Source of the DNA: an uncultured Gammaproteobacteria bacterium
GTDB taxonomy: Bacteria > Pseudomonadota > Gammaproteobacteria > PS1 > Pseudothioglobaceae
Direction: 5' to 3'
Assembly (NCBI GenBank): GCA_902556205.1
Contig: CACDVH010000007.1
Span: forward strand, 1 to 64,000
DNA length: 64,000 nt
Shown here: in pieces, positions 38,798 to 47,818 of the stretch
Layout of the letters: each line of letters begins with the position of its first letter
Position numbering within the stretch: position 1 is the stretch's first letter
Program-made: the position numbers and the translations under genes
Notes under the pieces: model-generated
What the model saw: only the letters and a program-made list of their open reading frames with translations
The model's database searches: none
What the model was told of the DNA's origin: nothing

Positions 38798-38844
38798 AAT
38801 TTAAGTAATTTTTAATTTTTTGGGCTTGACCAAGGATAAAAGGT

Positions 38845-39945
38845 ATGTCAAATACAGACAACGAAAATCATAAATCTTTACCGATTGGGATCAAAAGCTT
38901 AAGCAAATCCTATGGTGATGTTTATGCTCTAGAGAATGTTTCATTAGATATTAAGGCTGGAGAATTTATCACCTTACTTGGGCCCTCTGGATCCGGAAAA
39001 ACAACCTTATTGATGACTATAGCAGGATTTTGTAGTCCAGATCAGGGTAGTATTTATTTTGGTCAGCAAGAAATGACCATGACGCCACCTCACATGCGTG
39101 GTTTGGGAATGGTATTCCAGAATTATGCACTATTTCCGTTTATGTCAGTCGCTGAAAATGTTGGTTATCCACTTCGTGTTCGAGGCATGACAGATTCAGA
39201 TCAAAAAACTAAAATTGAAGCAGCCCTTGAAATGGTTCAACTTGGAGGATATGGTGAACGAAGAATTCACCAACTTTCAGGTGGACAAAAACAGCGCGTT
39301 GCTCTTGCACGTGCAATGGTTTTTGAACCTAAGATTATTTTGATGGATGAGCCTCTTTCTGCATTGGATAAAAAGTTACGAGAGCACATGCAAATAGAAC
39401 TCAAGGCGCTTCATCAGAAACTTGAAGCAACTATTGTCTATGTGACACATGACCAGCGAGAAGCATTGACTATGTCAGATCGTATCGCAGTTATTAATAA
39501 TGGTCGTCTTGTTCAAGTTGATGCCCCAAAGGCACTATATGATAATCCGAATGACTTATTTGTTGCTGATTTTATTGGTGAATCAGTTCTTCTTCAATTA
39601 GAGAATTCAATCAAAGGTCTTACTCTAAGGGGCAAGCCCTTAAAAATGACAAATCCTCAACCCAAAGGTGGGGAACCGCACTGTCTTGTTATTCGACCTG
39701 AGCTTCTAGTGATGTCTAATTCAAAAGATGATTCTTTGAATGATCTTTCTGGAATAGTAAATGCATCGGTCTATCAGGGAGAAAGTGTACTAGTCATGGT
39801 AGATCTTGGTGAAAACACTATGATTAGCGTCAGATTACCTGCTAACAAGTCACAAAGCAGTAATATTATTCCTGATGTAGGTAAGCCAATATATCTTGGT
39901 CTTCATGCTGAAGATGTTATTACCGTTAAAGGAAGAGTTGAATGA
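38845..39945 (+). CDS. Spermidine/putrescine-type ABC transporter ATPase
   Basis: Cytoplasmic ATPase of 366 residues, PotA type. Walker [10 protein letters not shown] near 48, Q-loop [10 protein letters not shown] near 92, signature [15 protein letters not shown] near 145, Walker [14 protein letters not shown] near 167, H-loop YVTHDQREA near 200. A C-terminal TOBE regulatory domain (about 280-360) is present. Overlaps the next permease by four bases. It lies downstream of the attenuator. Confidence 0.93.
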   Translation: MSNTDNENHKSLPIGIKSLSKSYGDVYALENVSLDIKAGEFITLLGPSGSGKTTLLMTIAGFCSPDQGSIYFGQQEMTMTPPHMRGLGMVFQNYALFPFMSVAENVGYPLRVRGMTDSDQKTKIEAALEMVQLGGYGERRIHQLSGGQKQRVALARAMVFEPKIILMDEPLSALDKKLREHMQIELKALHQKLEATIVYVTHDQREALTMSDRIAVINNGRLVQVDAPKALYDNPNDLFVADFIGESVLLQLENSIKGLTLRGKPLKMTNPQPKGGEPHCLVIRPELLVMSNSKDDSLNDLSGIVNASVYQGESVLVMVDLGENTMISVRLPANKSQSSNIIPDVGKPIYLGLHAEDVITVKGRVE

Positions 39946-40838
39946 ATATAGCCTCTAACAATCAATTAGAAGGTCTTAATAGTAAGGAACTTGCAAAAGC
40001 CCGTCGAAAAGAAGGTCGATTGTTTTTTAACTTATCACTTCCATCACTTATCACCATTTTGATAGTTGTATTTATTCCAGTATTCTGGCTATCATCTCTT
40101 TCATTTTTTGACCGCGCGGGAGATTTCTCTTGGGAGAATTATGATCGAATTTTTCAAAGTCAACTCTATATCAAGACATTCATAGTTACACTCAAAATAA
40201 GTTTTATTACCTTATTCTTTTGCATACTGCTTGGTTACCCGTTGTGTTACTGGTTATCACAACTTCCCAACCGTTTAGCAAGTATCCTGATGATCTTTGT
40301 TTTGCTGCCGTTTTGGACTTCAATTCTGGTAAGAACATATGCCTGGCTCGTTATTCTCCAACGTAATGGAATTATTAACGACACCCTTATTTCAATAGGA
40401 TGGATTGATGAACCACTTCAATTAGCACATAATTTAACCGGAAGTATTATTGGCATGGTTCATATTTTATTACCATTTTTCATACTTCCACTATTCGCAT
40501 CAATGCGCTCAATTGATAACAATTTCATTAGAGCTGCAATTAGTTTAGGTTCAACACCTCGGGGTGCATTCTGGCAGGTGTTCTTCAAAATGTCTCTGCC
40601 AGGTTTTTTTGCTGGAACAGTGCTTGTATTTGTTCTTGCATTAGGGACTTATGTAACACCAGCCTTGCTTGGAGGTGGAAAAATACAGATGCTGGCTCAA
40701 CGAATAGATTCAACTATTATGCTCTATTCAAACTGGGGCGCAGCAAGTGCGCTTGGTGTAGTTCTTCTGATTTTGGCGTTTGCCGTAATCTGGATCTTCA
40801 ATCGTGCCTTTGGCATTGATAAATTGTTTATGAGGTAG
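39942..40838 (+). CDS. Spermidine/putrescine-type ABC permease 1
   Basis: PotB-type inner-membrane permease, 298 residues with about six helices and a long basic N-terminus. The coupling loop is RAAISLGSTPRGAFWQVFFKMSLP near 205-228, with the family pattern G-A-x-x-x-x-x-F-x-x-V-x-x-P. ATGA overlap with the ATPase gene indicates coupled translation. Confidence 0.9.
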   Translation: MNIASNNQLEGLNSKELAKARRKEGRLFFNLSLPSLITILIVVFIPVFWLSSLSFFDRAGDFSWENYDRIFQSQLYIKTFIVTLKISFITLFFCILLGYPLCYWLSQLPNRLASILMIFVLLPFWTSILVRTYAWLVILQRNGIINDTLISIGWIDEPLQLAHNLTGSIIGMVHILLPFFILPLFASMRSIDNNFIRAAISLGSTPRGAFWQVFFKMSLPGFFAGTVLVFVLALGTYVTPALLGGGKIQMLAQRIDSTIMLYSNWGAASALGVVLLILAFAVIWIFNRAFGIDKLFMR

Positions 40839-40843
40839 GTAGA

Positions 40844-41659
40844 ATGGCTGCAGTCGAAATGGTTGGCAAAAGAAAATATAATAATCTCTGGCTTGATTTC
40901 GCTGGAGTTTGTATACTCTTCTTTCTTGCACTTCCAACTTTTATAGTAATTCCAATGTCATTTTCTGGAGCCTCATATTTGGAGTTTCCTCCTGAGTCAT
41001 GGTCGTTTCGTTGGTATGAGTCTTATTTTGGGTCGAGTGAATGGATGAGGTCAACAAGAACTTCATTGCTTGTTGCTTTTCTAACTACAATTATTGCAAC
41101 TCCACTAGGATCTTTAGCAGCTTATGGACTAACATTTACATCTGCAAGAGTGCGGAATGTCTCTCAATTAATTGTAGTTGTTCCAATCCTTGTGCCAGTA
41201 ATTCTAATTGCAATTGGTGTGTTTCATCTTTATGCAAAACTTGGTCTAAATTACACAATCACTGGAATCGTTATTGCTCACACTTCATTAGCAGTCCCAT
41301 TTGTTATTATTACTGTACTTGCTGGGTTAAAAAATTATGACTTCAATCAAGAGCTCGCTGCAAGAAGTCTTGGTGCATCTCGCCCAAGAGCTCTTTTAAC
41401 AATTACCCTCCCTCAAGTAAAATTTTCTATCCAAACTGGTGCATTGCTAGCATTTATTACTTCTCTAGACGAAGTAGTTGTCTCAATGTTTGTTTCGGGT
41501 GGAGAAAATGCTACGATTACAAGACGAATGTTTAATTCTTTAAGGGATCAGGTTGACCCAACTATAGCTGCGATATCATCTTGTCTGATCATTATCTCTG
41601 TCAGTGCTTTAGTTACCGTCCTTATTTTTAATAGGAATCAAAGCAAGGATCAAATATGA
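40844..41659 (+). CDS. Spermidine/putrescine-type ABC permease 2
   Basis: PotC-type permease, 271 residues with six predicted helices. The coupling loop AARSLGASRPRALLTITLPQ near 173-192 and the FITSLDEVVVSMFVSG segment near 205-220 are family hallmarks. Starts six bases after the first permease. The ureohydrolase genes follow 57 bases later on the same strand, so transporter and enzymes probably share an operon. Confidence 0.92.
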   Translation: MAAVEMVGKRKYNNLWLDFAGVCILFFLALPTFIVIPMSFSGASYLEFPPESWSFRWYESYFGSSEWMRSTRTSLLVAFLTTIIATPLGSLAAYGLTFTSARVRNVSQLIVVVPILVPVILIAIGVFHLYAKLGLNYTITGIVIAHTSLAVPFVIITVLAGLKNYDFNQELAARSLGASRPRALLTITLPQVKFSIQTGALLAFITSLDEVVVSMFVSGGENATITRRMFNSLRDQVDPTIAAISSCLIIISVSALVTVLIFNRNQSKDQI

Positions 41660-41716
41660 TTACTCATAATAAATCAATGCTATTTTTACAGCTATTCAAT
41701 ATTAGGATGAAATCAT

Positions 41717-42679
41717 ATGAGTAAGAATTTTGGTGAATCTTCAACAGCTAGTGCAACATTTGCTGGATTTCCTGAAAGAAATCTAGAAGATATTTCTCAA
41801 GGAAGTATTGTTGTTTTTGGAGCGCCTGCTGACTCTACTTTACCCAGAAGAAGTGGATGTTCAAAGGGTCCCAAGGCTATAAGACAGGCTACTATGAATG
41901 CACTATCTTGTTATTTTAATTCTCCATCAAAGTCGGTCGTATCAATTGACACAGGAAAGACTACTCGATTCAGAAGTGAAGCGGTTGGGATAGATCTTGG
42001 AGACCTCGCAGACTGTACTGAGGTTTCAACAGAGACTTTAAAACAAATTGAAAAATTAACTACAGGTATAAATGATCAAGGTGGACTGCCAGTTATTCTT
42101 GGGGGGGATGGAAGAATTCTAGAGGGATTTGTTAATGGTCTCCAAAGATCTTTACCTGAGCTTGGAGTGCTTGTTTTTTCAAACCGATTAGATATACCAG
42201 AAGCAAACGATCTACCCTCTAAAGCACTTTCTACGCTTCTCACATCGAAGCCTAGTTCTGAAAGTTATCCCCTGCTAGCTATAGGTACAAATGGCATCCA
42301 ACCTCATAAAAACTGGAAAGAAATACAGAAGATTCATGGAAACATTATTTCCGCTGAGGATATTCATGATCAGGGTATAGATGCTGCCTCAAATGAGATT
42401 CAACAATTCTCTCTTCAGAACAAGCAAATTTTGTGCGTAGTAGATGCTGGAGTTTTGGATACTGGATATGCAGCAGGAACACCGAGTTTAAACGTCGGCG
42501 GTCTATCACCTTTGCAGTTAATTGATATTCTTTCTAAAACTAATTTTACTGAAAAGTTAGTAGGTGTTTGTGTATCAAATGTTGCACCTTCACTTGATGC
42601 TCGAGGTCATTCTCAATACGCTAGTGCAGAGGCACTATTAGCAATACTCGGTGAGAGACTTTTTGAGGATATTTCCTGA
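41717..42679 (+). CDS. Degenerate ureohydrolase paralogue 1 (arginase/agmatinase fold)
   Basis: Ureohydrolase-fold protein of 320 residues. N-terminal signature GAPAD..RSGCSKGPKAIRQAT and the nucleotide-like fold order match agmatinases. Metal-binding motifs are altered. The GGDH motif reads GGDG (Gly132 for His). The DAHxD motif reads SNRLD (155-159), losing Asp and His. The DxD motif reads DAG (243-245), losing the second Asp. Only two of six ligands remain, so it is unlikely to bind the usual two metals. It may be a structural or regulatory subunit for the paralogue at 44623. It overlaps the next paralogue by one base (TGATG). Confidence 0.82.
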   Translation: MSKNFGESSTASATFAGFPERNLEDISQGSIVVFGAPADSTLPRRSGCSKGPKAIRQATMNALSCYFNSPSKSVVSIDTGKTTRFRSEAVGIDLGDLADCTEVSTETLKQIEKLTTGINDQGGLPVILGGDGRILEGFVNGLQRSLPELGVLVFSNRLDIPEANDLPSKALSTLLTSKPSSESYPLLAIGTNGIQPHKNWKEIQKIHGNIISAEDIHDQGIDAASNEIQQFSLQNKQILCVVDAGVLDTGYAAGTPSLNVGGLSPLQLIDILSKTNFTEKLVGVCVSNVAPSLDARGHSQYASAEALLAILGERLFEDIS

Positions 42680-43614
42680 TGAGTAAAGTCGATTTAAACC
42701 TATCAATGCAGTCAGTACCATCTTTTTTTGGTGCTCCAATTGGTGATATTGAAGACCTTTCAGAGAAAAAAATAGCTGTTGCAGGGCTATTCTGTGACCA
42801 TTTTTCTCAGGGTGAGCCAGGCGCGAGATATGCAGCTAGGCAATTAAGGTATGCATCGACTCCATTGTTAGCTAATGGACTCAAAATTTCTACTCCTAGC
42901 AACATTATTGACGTTGGTGAGTTAAATGTTTTTCCAATTGAGCCTATAAAAACGCAGTCAATTTTAGAAGAACAAAGCTCTAGGATTCAACAAACCGGTG
43001 CTAGACTTCTCGCATTGGGTGGAGACTATAGCCTCATTCCTGCTTTGGTATCTGGGCAGTTAAAGGCAAAACCCGATTGTCATTTGAAATTTATTCGAAT
43101 TTCACGCAATCTGGATGCAGCAGAAACCCCAGTTGCACAAAAAAACCCAATGAATCGTTCATCTGCAACAAGACAAATTGCTGAATTCTGCGGTGGTGCA
43201 AGTTCAATTGCAATGCTTGGTGTTAGTGATTTAAGCTCCATAGAGGAGTATGAATATTTATCTGATGGCTTTGTTCGTTCTGCTCATCAACTTTCAAAAT
43301 CCTTAACAGGATTATCCGAACAGATAGTCGATGATCTGCAAGACGAAGAGGTTGGCTTTTATCTTAGTGTAGATGTCGATGTTCTTGCATTACCTTCTAT
43401 TCGCTCTAATTCTCCATACCTTGGAACTGGTCTTTCGCCAGAGCAGCTAACCTCACTCATCTCTGAACTTGGAAAGCTACCCATCATAGGTGCTGATGTT
43501 ACTGGATTTATACCGGACCTAGATCTTTCGGGCAGCGCTGCGAGTCTCACTGTTATCGAGATTATTAGGTGCGTGATTGAAGCAATGTCTCAGGAGAGCG
43601 CCTTATGCCACTGA
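42679..43614 (+). CDS. Degenerate ureohydrolase paralogue 2
   Basis: Ureohydrolase-fold protein of 311 residues. The GGDH motif reads GGDY (Tyr117) and DAHxD reads SRNLD (142-146), while the DxD pair is kept as DVD (232-234) inside LSVDVDVLA. The Asp of the following DP is Ala237. Three of six ligands remain. Starts inside the TGATG overlap with paralogue 1 and overlaps paralogue 3 by ten bases, so all three are likely made in fixed ratio. Catalysis looks lost. Confidence 0.82.
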   Translation: MSKVDLNLSMQSVPSFFGAPIGDIEDLSEKKIAVAGLFCDHFSQGEPGARYAARQLRYASTPLLANGLKISTPSNIIDVGELNVFPIEPIKTQSILEEQSSRIQQTGARLLALGGDYSLIPALVSGQLKAKPDCHLKFIRISRNLDAAETPVAQKNPMNRSSATRQIAEFCGGASSIAMLGVSDLSSIEEYEYLSDGFVRSAHQLSKSLTGLSEQIVDDLQDEEVGFYLSVDVDVLALPSIRSNSPYLGTGLSPEQLTSLISELGKLPIIGADVTGFIPDLDLSGSAASLTVIEIIRCVIEAMSQESALCH

Positions 43615-44600
43615 GAACCGCTCCAATTCCACGTATGGCCGGCCATTTGTCATTTATGAGGTCAGTTAGGGCAAATTTTGAGGATTTATCATCAGGATCA
43701 CTAGCAGTCATTGGTGCTCCGATGGAAGATAGTAACAATCTAAAGTCTGGAGCACGCTTTTCGCCTTTGGCAATAAGAGAAACGTCAGTCTATTTTGGAT
43801 GGTATGCCAATCCACAATTCAGTAATCCAATTAATATTGATGAGCTAGAGTTGTTTGACACATCATCTATCAACGAACAACTGTTTGATCTTGGAGATAT
43901 TCCAATTTTAGGACAAACTAAATTCAAAGCTGATGAGCTAATTACTCGTTCAATTGAAGAAGTCTATAAGCGCAATGCAACGAGCATTGTCCTTGGTGGA
44001 GATAGCAGCATTATTGCTCCAGTTTCAAGAGGCATTGCAGAAGGTAAGTCTGCCGCATATATTCAAATTGGTGGGAAAACGCCAGGTACTTCGAATACAG
44101 AGCTGAGTCAACAAACTTCTGCACCACTTGCTTCTCTGTTAGCAAGCGGAAAAGTTAAGCTGAAAGATACATGTATACTCGCCCCATCTGAGAATCCTTC
44201 TGTAGAGTTTATTAAGGAGCTTACAGACACTAGTGCAAAAATATTTTCATCAAACCAACTTAATAATATGGACTCAAATGAGATTTCAGATTTAAGTCTA
44301 ACATTATCGAACCGTAATTTACCAGTCATTGTTAACCTTGACCTATCGTCAGTATCCTCAGAGCTTCATGGTATGTCGGATAAACCAGTATTTAACGGAA
44401 TGAGTCTAAAACTGTTAAGGCGAGTTTTAGTGGCAATTGCCAGAGCGCCTATAGCCACCCTAATTTTGACGGGTCATAACCCAACAGTCAATGGACTAAG
44501 CATAGTAAAAACTGGCCAGCGTCTAATTGTTACTGCGCTGGTTGGATACCTCTGTTCACGCCTGGGACTTATTAACGATTTCAAATCTAATGATAATTAA
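43605..44600 (+). CDS. Degenerate ureohydrolase paralogue 3
   Basis: Ureohydrolase-fold protein of 331 residues, the most eroded copy. GGDH reads GGDS (Ser134). DAHxD reads GGKTP (156-160), with all ligands gone. DxD reads DLS (246-248). One of six ligands is left. The N-terminal half still carries GAPMED..KSGARFSPLAIRET, equivalent to the GxP..G-x-R-x-x-P-x-A-I-R signature of the family. The gene is intact and in tight overlap with its neighbour, so it is maintained, not decaying. Probably a non-catalytic subunit. Confidence 0.8.
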   Translation: MPLRTAPIPRMAGHLSFMRSVRANFEDLSSGSLAVIGAPMEDSNNLKSGARFSPLAIRETSVYFGWYANPQFSNPINIDELELFDTSSINEQLFDLGDIPILGQTKFKADELITRSIEEVYKRNATSIVLGGDSSIIAPVSRGIAEGKSAAYIQIGGKTPGTSNTELSQQTSAPLASLLASGKVKLKDTCILAPSENPSVEFIKELTDTSAKIFSSNQLNNMDSNEISDLSLTLSNRNLPVIVNLDLSSVSSELHGMSDKPVFNGMSLKLLRRVLVAIARAPIATLILTGHNPTVNGLSIVKTGQRLIVTALVGYLCSRLGLINDFKSNDN

Positions 44601-44622
44601 TAAAAGGAGAAAACTTTAATTT

Positions 44623-45609
44623 ATGTCAAATTATCCAAAAATGAATACTGTCGCCTCCTCTCTATTTGGAGCGCCGCTAGGATCTCCAAAACAGCTTAAA
44701 CCTGGGGTTCTTGGAGTAGTTGGGATGCCATCTGATTGGACACATTCCAGTCGTATTGGAACGCGTTTTGGTCCAGATGCATTAAGAGTAGCAACAACAG
44801 AAATATCAAAATCCATATCAAATGATCAAACTGAATTGTTCGACCCTACTGTGAAAAGTGTACTTCGAAAACGACAAGATGGTTGGATTATTGATTGTGG
44901 TGACGCTGATATTTTCCCTGATAGTGTTGAGGATACAACTGAATCAATAGCTTCTATGACACAAGCAGTTACTGCAGCTGGTGCAATTCCGCTTGCATTA
45001 GGAGGTGACCACTACAATGGCTACCCTTCCTGCCTTGGTTATTCAAGAGGTCTTTTAGATCGGGATCCAAATCGAAAGTTTGGTTACATCCAGGTTGATG
45101 GACACTTAGATTTTACAAATCGTCTTGGAGCTTGGGGTAAATACAATCATGCTACTAATGGTCGACGCATTACTGAAGTCTCTAATATTATTCAAGCAAA
45201 TATGGTTTGGATTGGCATATCAGGCTGGATTGATGGAGGCGAGTATGAGTTAATTGAGAGTATGGGAGGAAAGGTTTTCTCTTCTCAGGATGTTCATCGC
45301 CTTGGATCCGCCAAAGTTATGGAGCTTGCTATTGAGCATGCAACAAGAGGATGCGAAAGCCTATATGTTTCTCTTTGCATTGATGCTATGGATGCTGGCT
45401 ATTTACCTGGTACAGGATCAATTGTTCATAGTGGGATTACTCCAAGACAATATTGCCAAATGCTTGATATTCTCTCTGAAGCACCATTTGATGGGCTGGA
45501 TATTGTAGAAACCTGCCCACCACTTGACCCCTCAGGACGCACACAACAAATTGCTGGACATCTCCTCTTACGCACTCTTCGTAAGTATATGTTCCAAACT
45601 GGTAAGTAA
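44623..45609 (+). CDS. Ureohydrolase paralogue 4, probable catalytic subunit
   Basis: Arginase/agmatinase-family enzyme of 328 residues. Ligands seen: His130 in LGGDHYN, Asp159/His161/Asp163 in VDGHLDF, and Asp254 in the third motif. That motif reads SLCIDAMDAGYLPGTG, where the first Asp of DxD is Cys252, a notable change from S-x-D-x-D. Five of six ligands are kept and Cys can also bind metal, so it is likely active on a guanidino (or formimidoyl) substrate, releasing urea (or similar). AGGAG precedes the ATG by about 14 bases. It is the last of the four tandem paralogues. Confidence 0.85.
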   Translation: MSNYPKMNTVASSLFGAPLGSPKQLKPGVLGVVGMPSDWTHSSRIGTRFGPDALRVATTEISKSISNDQTELFDPTVKSVLRKRQDGWIIDCGDADIFPDSVEDTTESIASMTQAVTAAGAIPLALGGDHYNGYPSCLGYSRGLLDRDPNRKFGYIQVDGHLDFTNRLGAWGKYNHATNGRRITEVSNIIQANMVWIGISGWIDGGEYELIESMGGKVFSSQDVHRLGSAKVMELAIEHATRGCESLYVSLCIDAMDAGYLPGTGSIVHSGITPRQYCQMLDILSEAPFDGLDIVETCPPLDPSGRTQQIAGHLLLRTLRKYMFQTGK

Positions 45610-45617
45610 AATTGATT

Positions 45618-46328
45618 ATGCACATTTTTGAAGGTATTAAATCTTTTGGCTCTCTATATCATGACAAAGAGCCTCAGCCTCTTCCAACTCGCCCATGGGT
45701 TGTTGATTTCTCTATATTACCAGTACCCTATAAGGGTATGAAACCTGGCAATATTGCAGAGTTTGAGCCTAGTCCTGATTGGAGTCGATGGTGGTTGGGA
45801 GATACCTCAAGCAATACTAAAAATACATTAAACTGGATTGTTCTTAATGACAATACTCGCCGTCTTTATATCTGCGATCGCATGATTCTTGTTCGCGTTA
45901 GTTGGCAAGATTTATATGATGCGGGATATGTTGATGGAAAAATGACCATCATTGATGGAAAAAAATATAAATGTCGATTAATGACTGGAGGTAATGATTT
46001 TTATGATGAGAATAACGGTCTAAGCGGTGGTCTTCCAGCAGATAACGAATGGGATCGTTTTATCTCTGGTGGAGAAACGATTAAGGGTTTGCCATCATTA
46101 TCTTCCAATGATAAGATTGGAGTCTTAAGTGATGAGGTACTTCAAGCACCGCATAATCAATTCTGGAATTGGGCTGGTGCATACAGCTGGACTTCAATGC
46201 CATATTTAAATCGGGACAATGCTCGTTGTTGTCGGGGTTATGAGGCCGGTCAGTGTTTTTACTTAAATACCTTTGATCATCGGCATGAGGATATTGGTTG
46301 GCGACCTGTTTTAGAGGAATTACTATGA
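45618..46328 (+). CDS. Unrecognised protein with a C-type-lectin-like ending
   Basis: Protein of 236 residues I cannot assign. It is rich in Trp, Tyr, Asp and Gly, has no signal peptide or membrane helix, and ends with RCCRGYEAGQCFYLNTFDHRHEDIGWRP-like features (key parts: CCRGYEAG, IGWRPVLE). The tail resembles the GFRPVL ending of formylglycine-generating-enzyme/C-type-lectin-like proteins. The middle NEWDRFI also recalls that group. ATG at 45618 is preferred to an in-frame TTG at 45612. It overlaps the aldehyde dehydrogenase by four bases (ATGA), so it belongs to the operon. Its role there is unknown. Confidence 0.65.
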   Translation: MHIFEGIKSFGSLYHDKEPQPLPTRPWVVDFSILPVPYKGMKPGNIAEFEPSPDWSRWWLGDTSSNTKNTLNWIVLNDNTRRLYICDRMILVRVSWQDLYDAGYVDGKMTIIDGKKYKCRLMTGGNDFYDENNGLSGGLPADNEWDRFISGGETIKGLPSLSSNDKIGVLSDEVLQAPHNQFWNWAGAYSWTSMPYLNRDNARCCRGYEAGQCFYLNTFDHRHEDIGWRPVLEELL

Positions 46329-47818
46329 CTATTCAAAATAATAATGAACATGAGATAAAACATAACTTCATTGCAGGAGAATGGCGAAATAGCTCAAATC
46401 ACATCCAAAATATTAATCCATCAGACACAAATGATGTAATCGCTAGTTACTCAATTGCCACAAAAGATGACGTTGAAGATGCAGTTTTAGCAGCAATGAG
46501 TGCACTACCAGCCTGGTCATCCAGCACTTCTGGAGAGAGATTTGATATTCTTGATGCAATCGGCACGGAGATTATTCAACGTAAAGATGAATTAGGCGAC
46601 CTTTTAGCTCGCGAAGAAGGAAAAACACTCAAAGAAGCGGTGGCTGAGGCTCATCGTGCGGGTAGCCTCTTTAAGTTTTTTGCAGCTGAAGTTTATCGCT
46701 CTCATACAGAGGGTTATCGTTCACTTCGGGAAGGCATATCGCTTCAGGTTCAGCGCGAACCAATCGGTGTAGTTGCTGCTATAACACCCTGGAACTTTCC
46801 ATTGGCGATTCCTGCATGGAAAATTGCACCAGCGCTTGCTTATGGCAATACAGTTGTTTTCAAACCTTCTGAACTGGTATGTGGGTCTGCATGGGCTCTT
46901 GCAGAGATTATTTCTAGAGCAGGTCTCCCAGATGGCGTATTTAACCTATTGATGGGACAAGGCTCGGAAACAGGCGCCGCTATTGTGGAACACCCAAATG
47001 TGGCAGGCGTCACCTTCACTGGCTCTTCAGATATTGGACGCAAGATTGGCGCCAGTGTATTTGCACGAGGCGGCAAGATTCAGCTTGAAATGGGCGGTAA
47101 GAATCCACTCATTGTACTTGATGATGCTGACCTCGATAAAGCTGTCGAATACGCAATCAATGGCGCATTCTTTTCTTGTGGACAACGATGCACTGCCTCT
47201 TCTCGACTAATTGTCACTAAAAATATTCATGATTCTTTTGTCGATGCAATGTCAAATCGAATCGAACTTCTTAGAATTGGAGATGCACGAAATCCAAATA
47301 CAGATATTGGCCCTGTTGTTAGTGAAGCACAGCTTAAGAAAAACCTTGAATACCTTCAAATTGGTTTGAAGGATGGTGCAAAGCAATTAACGGGTGGAAA
47401 ACAAGTTGAACAGGCTACACCTGGGTGGTATTTATCGCCAGCACTTTTTATTGATGCTAAGAGTGAGATGAAGATTTGTCGTGAGGAAATATTTGGACCA
47501 ATTGCTGCCGTAATGCCTGTAAATGATTATGATGAAGCGCTCAATCTAGCTAATGATAGTGAATTTGGCCTTTCAGCAGGAATTGTTACAAATGATCGTT
47601 TGATAATTGATCACTTTATAGACAACATCCAATCTGGAATGGTACAGATTAATCTTCCAACTGCTGGTATGGATTTTCACGCGCCGATTACTGGTCGAAA
47701 AAATTCATCATTTGGTCCACCTGAAAAGAGTAGTTATTGCCGTGAGTTTTTCACAAATACAAAGGTGGTACACGCAAATTATGGTAAACGCTTAAATTCT
47801 AAAAAGGAGGAGTCATGA
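46325..47818 (+). CDS. Aldehyde dehydrogenase (semialdehyde type) of the ureohydrolase operon
   Basis: NAD(P)-dependent aldehyde dehydrogenase, 497 residues. Catalytic Cys289 in [12 protein letters not shown], general base Glu255 in LEMGGKNPL, cofactor loop FTGSSDIG. It resembles succinate- and 2-oxoglutarate-semialdehyde dehydrogenases. The ATG at 46325 in the ATGA overlap is chosen; a nine-residue longer frame lies inside the previous gene. Likely oxidises an aldehyde produced after removal of the guanidino group. Overlaps the CoA-transferase gene by four bases. Confidence 0.88.
   Translation: MTIQNNNEHEIKHNFIAGEWRNSSNHIQNINPSDTNDVIASYSIATKDDVEDAVLAAMSALPAWSSSTSGERFDILDAIGTEIIQRKDELGDLLAREEGKTLKEAVAEAHRAGSLFKFFAAEVYRSHTEGYRSLREGISLQVQREPIGVVAAITPWNFPLAIPAWKIAPALAYGNTVVFKPSELVCGSAWALAEIISRAGLPDGVFNLLMGQGSETGAAIVEHPNVAGVTFTGSSDIGRKIGASVFARGGKIQLEMGGKNPLIVLDDADLDKAVEYAINGAFFSCGQRCTASSRLIVTKNIHDSFVDAMSNRIELLRIGDARNPNTDIGPVVSEAQLKKNLEYLQIGLKDGAKQLTGGKQVEQATPGWYLSPALFIDAKSEMKICREEIFGPIAAVMPVNDYDEALNLANDSEFGLSAGIVTNDRLIIDHFIDNIQSGMVQINLPTAGMDFHAPITGRKNSSFGPPEKSSYCREFFTNTKVVHANYGKRLNSKKEES

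Noticed and set aside
43605-44600. Ureohydrolase paralogue 3 as a decaying pseudogene
   Set aside because: The frame is intact over 331 codons, overlaps its neighbour tightly and keeps the N-terminal family signature, so selection appears to maintain it despite loss of metal ligands.
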